Part shown: one piece after another, positions 41,289 to 41,511 of the stretch
Numbering within the stretch: position 1 is the first letter of the stretch
Layout of the letters: each line of letters begins with the position of its first letter
Source: Haloarcula vallismortis ATCC 29715
GTDB lineage: Archaea > Halobacteriota > Halobacteria > Halobacteriales > Haloarculaceae
Direction: 5' to 3'
DNA length: 41,511 bases
NCBI RefSeq assembly: GCF_000337775.1
Contig: NZ_AOLQ01000005.1
Location: forward strand, 1 to 41,511
Notes under the pieces: generated by a model
Database searches by the model: none
What the model saw: only the letters and a program-made list of their open reading frames with translations
Told to the model about the DNA's origin: nothing
Made by a program: the position numbers and the translations under genes

Positions 41289-41511
41289 GCTCGGACTATC
41301 AGCGGTTTCTGACTAACTGAGGGTTTCGTAGGAAGCACGTGATTACTGATAGTAATTGCTGTGGTGTAGCCCAGTTCCCCACTCGGAACAAATAAACTGC
41401 ATGTAGCTATACAGAATTTGAGTCCGACCATCCGTAGTTGGATGGAAAACCAGCCTTCTGATGGGCAGGTGGCTGTATCGTGCTGGGACATCGACTGCAC
41501 TCTGACACGAT
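41289..41511. other. Non-coding tail of the window
   Basis: No gene seen. It contains ATTACT-GAT-AGTAAT (41342-41356), a perfect 6-bp-arm inverted repeat, which may belong to a promoter beyond or within this gap. Confidence 0.35.

Noticed and set aside
41230..41300. tRNA-like T-arm (GTACG-TTCAATT-CGTAA) near the small membrane protein gene
   Set aside because: Only four of five T-stem pairs form, no matching 5' acceptor strand or anticodon arm exists upstream.

Overview
This is a haloarchaeal chromosome segment, most like Haloarcula (genus by inference). Proteins are very acidic, coding GC is high, genes are often leaderless with a TATA box about 27 nt before the start codon, and the families present are typical of Halobacteria: AglJ, TrmB, HTH_10/Bat regulators, PAS/GAF kinases with an HDILNGM H-box, halocyanin-like lipoproteins and a DUF5805-like protein beside an integrase. 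No rRNA, tRNA or CRISPR array was found.

Layout. (1) 1-5500: surface glycan and regulation genes: an alkaline-phosphatase-superfamily 'sulfatase', a GT4 glycosyltransferase, a TrmB-type regulator facing a 35-aa Cys protein across a TrmB-like operator, AglJ and a DUF5789-like protein. (2) 5100-8410: HxlR regulator divergent from a leaderless micro-ORF plus DoxX, then a rhomboid protease and a METTL5-type RNA methyltransferase. (3) 8461-16045: sensory block on the minus strand with three histidine kinases (one a receiver-kinase), a stand-alone receiver and a soluble PAS transducer, interrupted by the housekeeping gene dph2. (4) 16332-20485: YlbF protein, UspA, UlaG-like metallo-hydrolase, a coiled-coil protein with a palindromic double promoter and a possible HisG-like protein.

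(5) 20498-27118: a tight minus-strand nitrous oxide reductase operon: blue-copper lipoprotein, nosZ, unknown membrane protein, nosD, nosF, nosY. A CGAA-N4-TTCG inverted repeat lies upstream of its TATA box. Neither nosR nor nosL is in the window. (6) 27366-28091: a helical protein whose TATA box sits inside a perfect 10-bp inverted repeat.

(7) 28610-37822: an arginine-use island: IclR regulator, glutamate dehydrogenase, arginase, class III (ornithine-type) aminotransferase, a complete polar amino-acid ABC importer with two permeases, and an HTH_10 regulator. Together they can import arginine, make urea and ornithine, convert ornithine to glutamate semialdehyde and regenerate 2-oxoglutarate; only P5C dehydrogenase is missing. 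(8) 38072-41511: tyrosine integrase plus DUF5805-like partner, then about 1.6 kb of gene-poor, lower-GC DNA and one small membrane protein, probably the edge of an integrated or decayed element.

The most interesting material is regulatory: six or more perfect or near-perfect inverted repeats sit exactly at core promoters of regulated genes.
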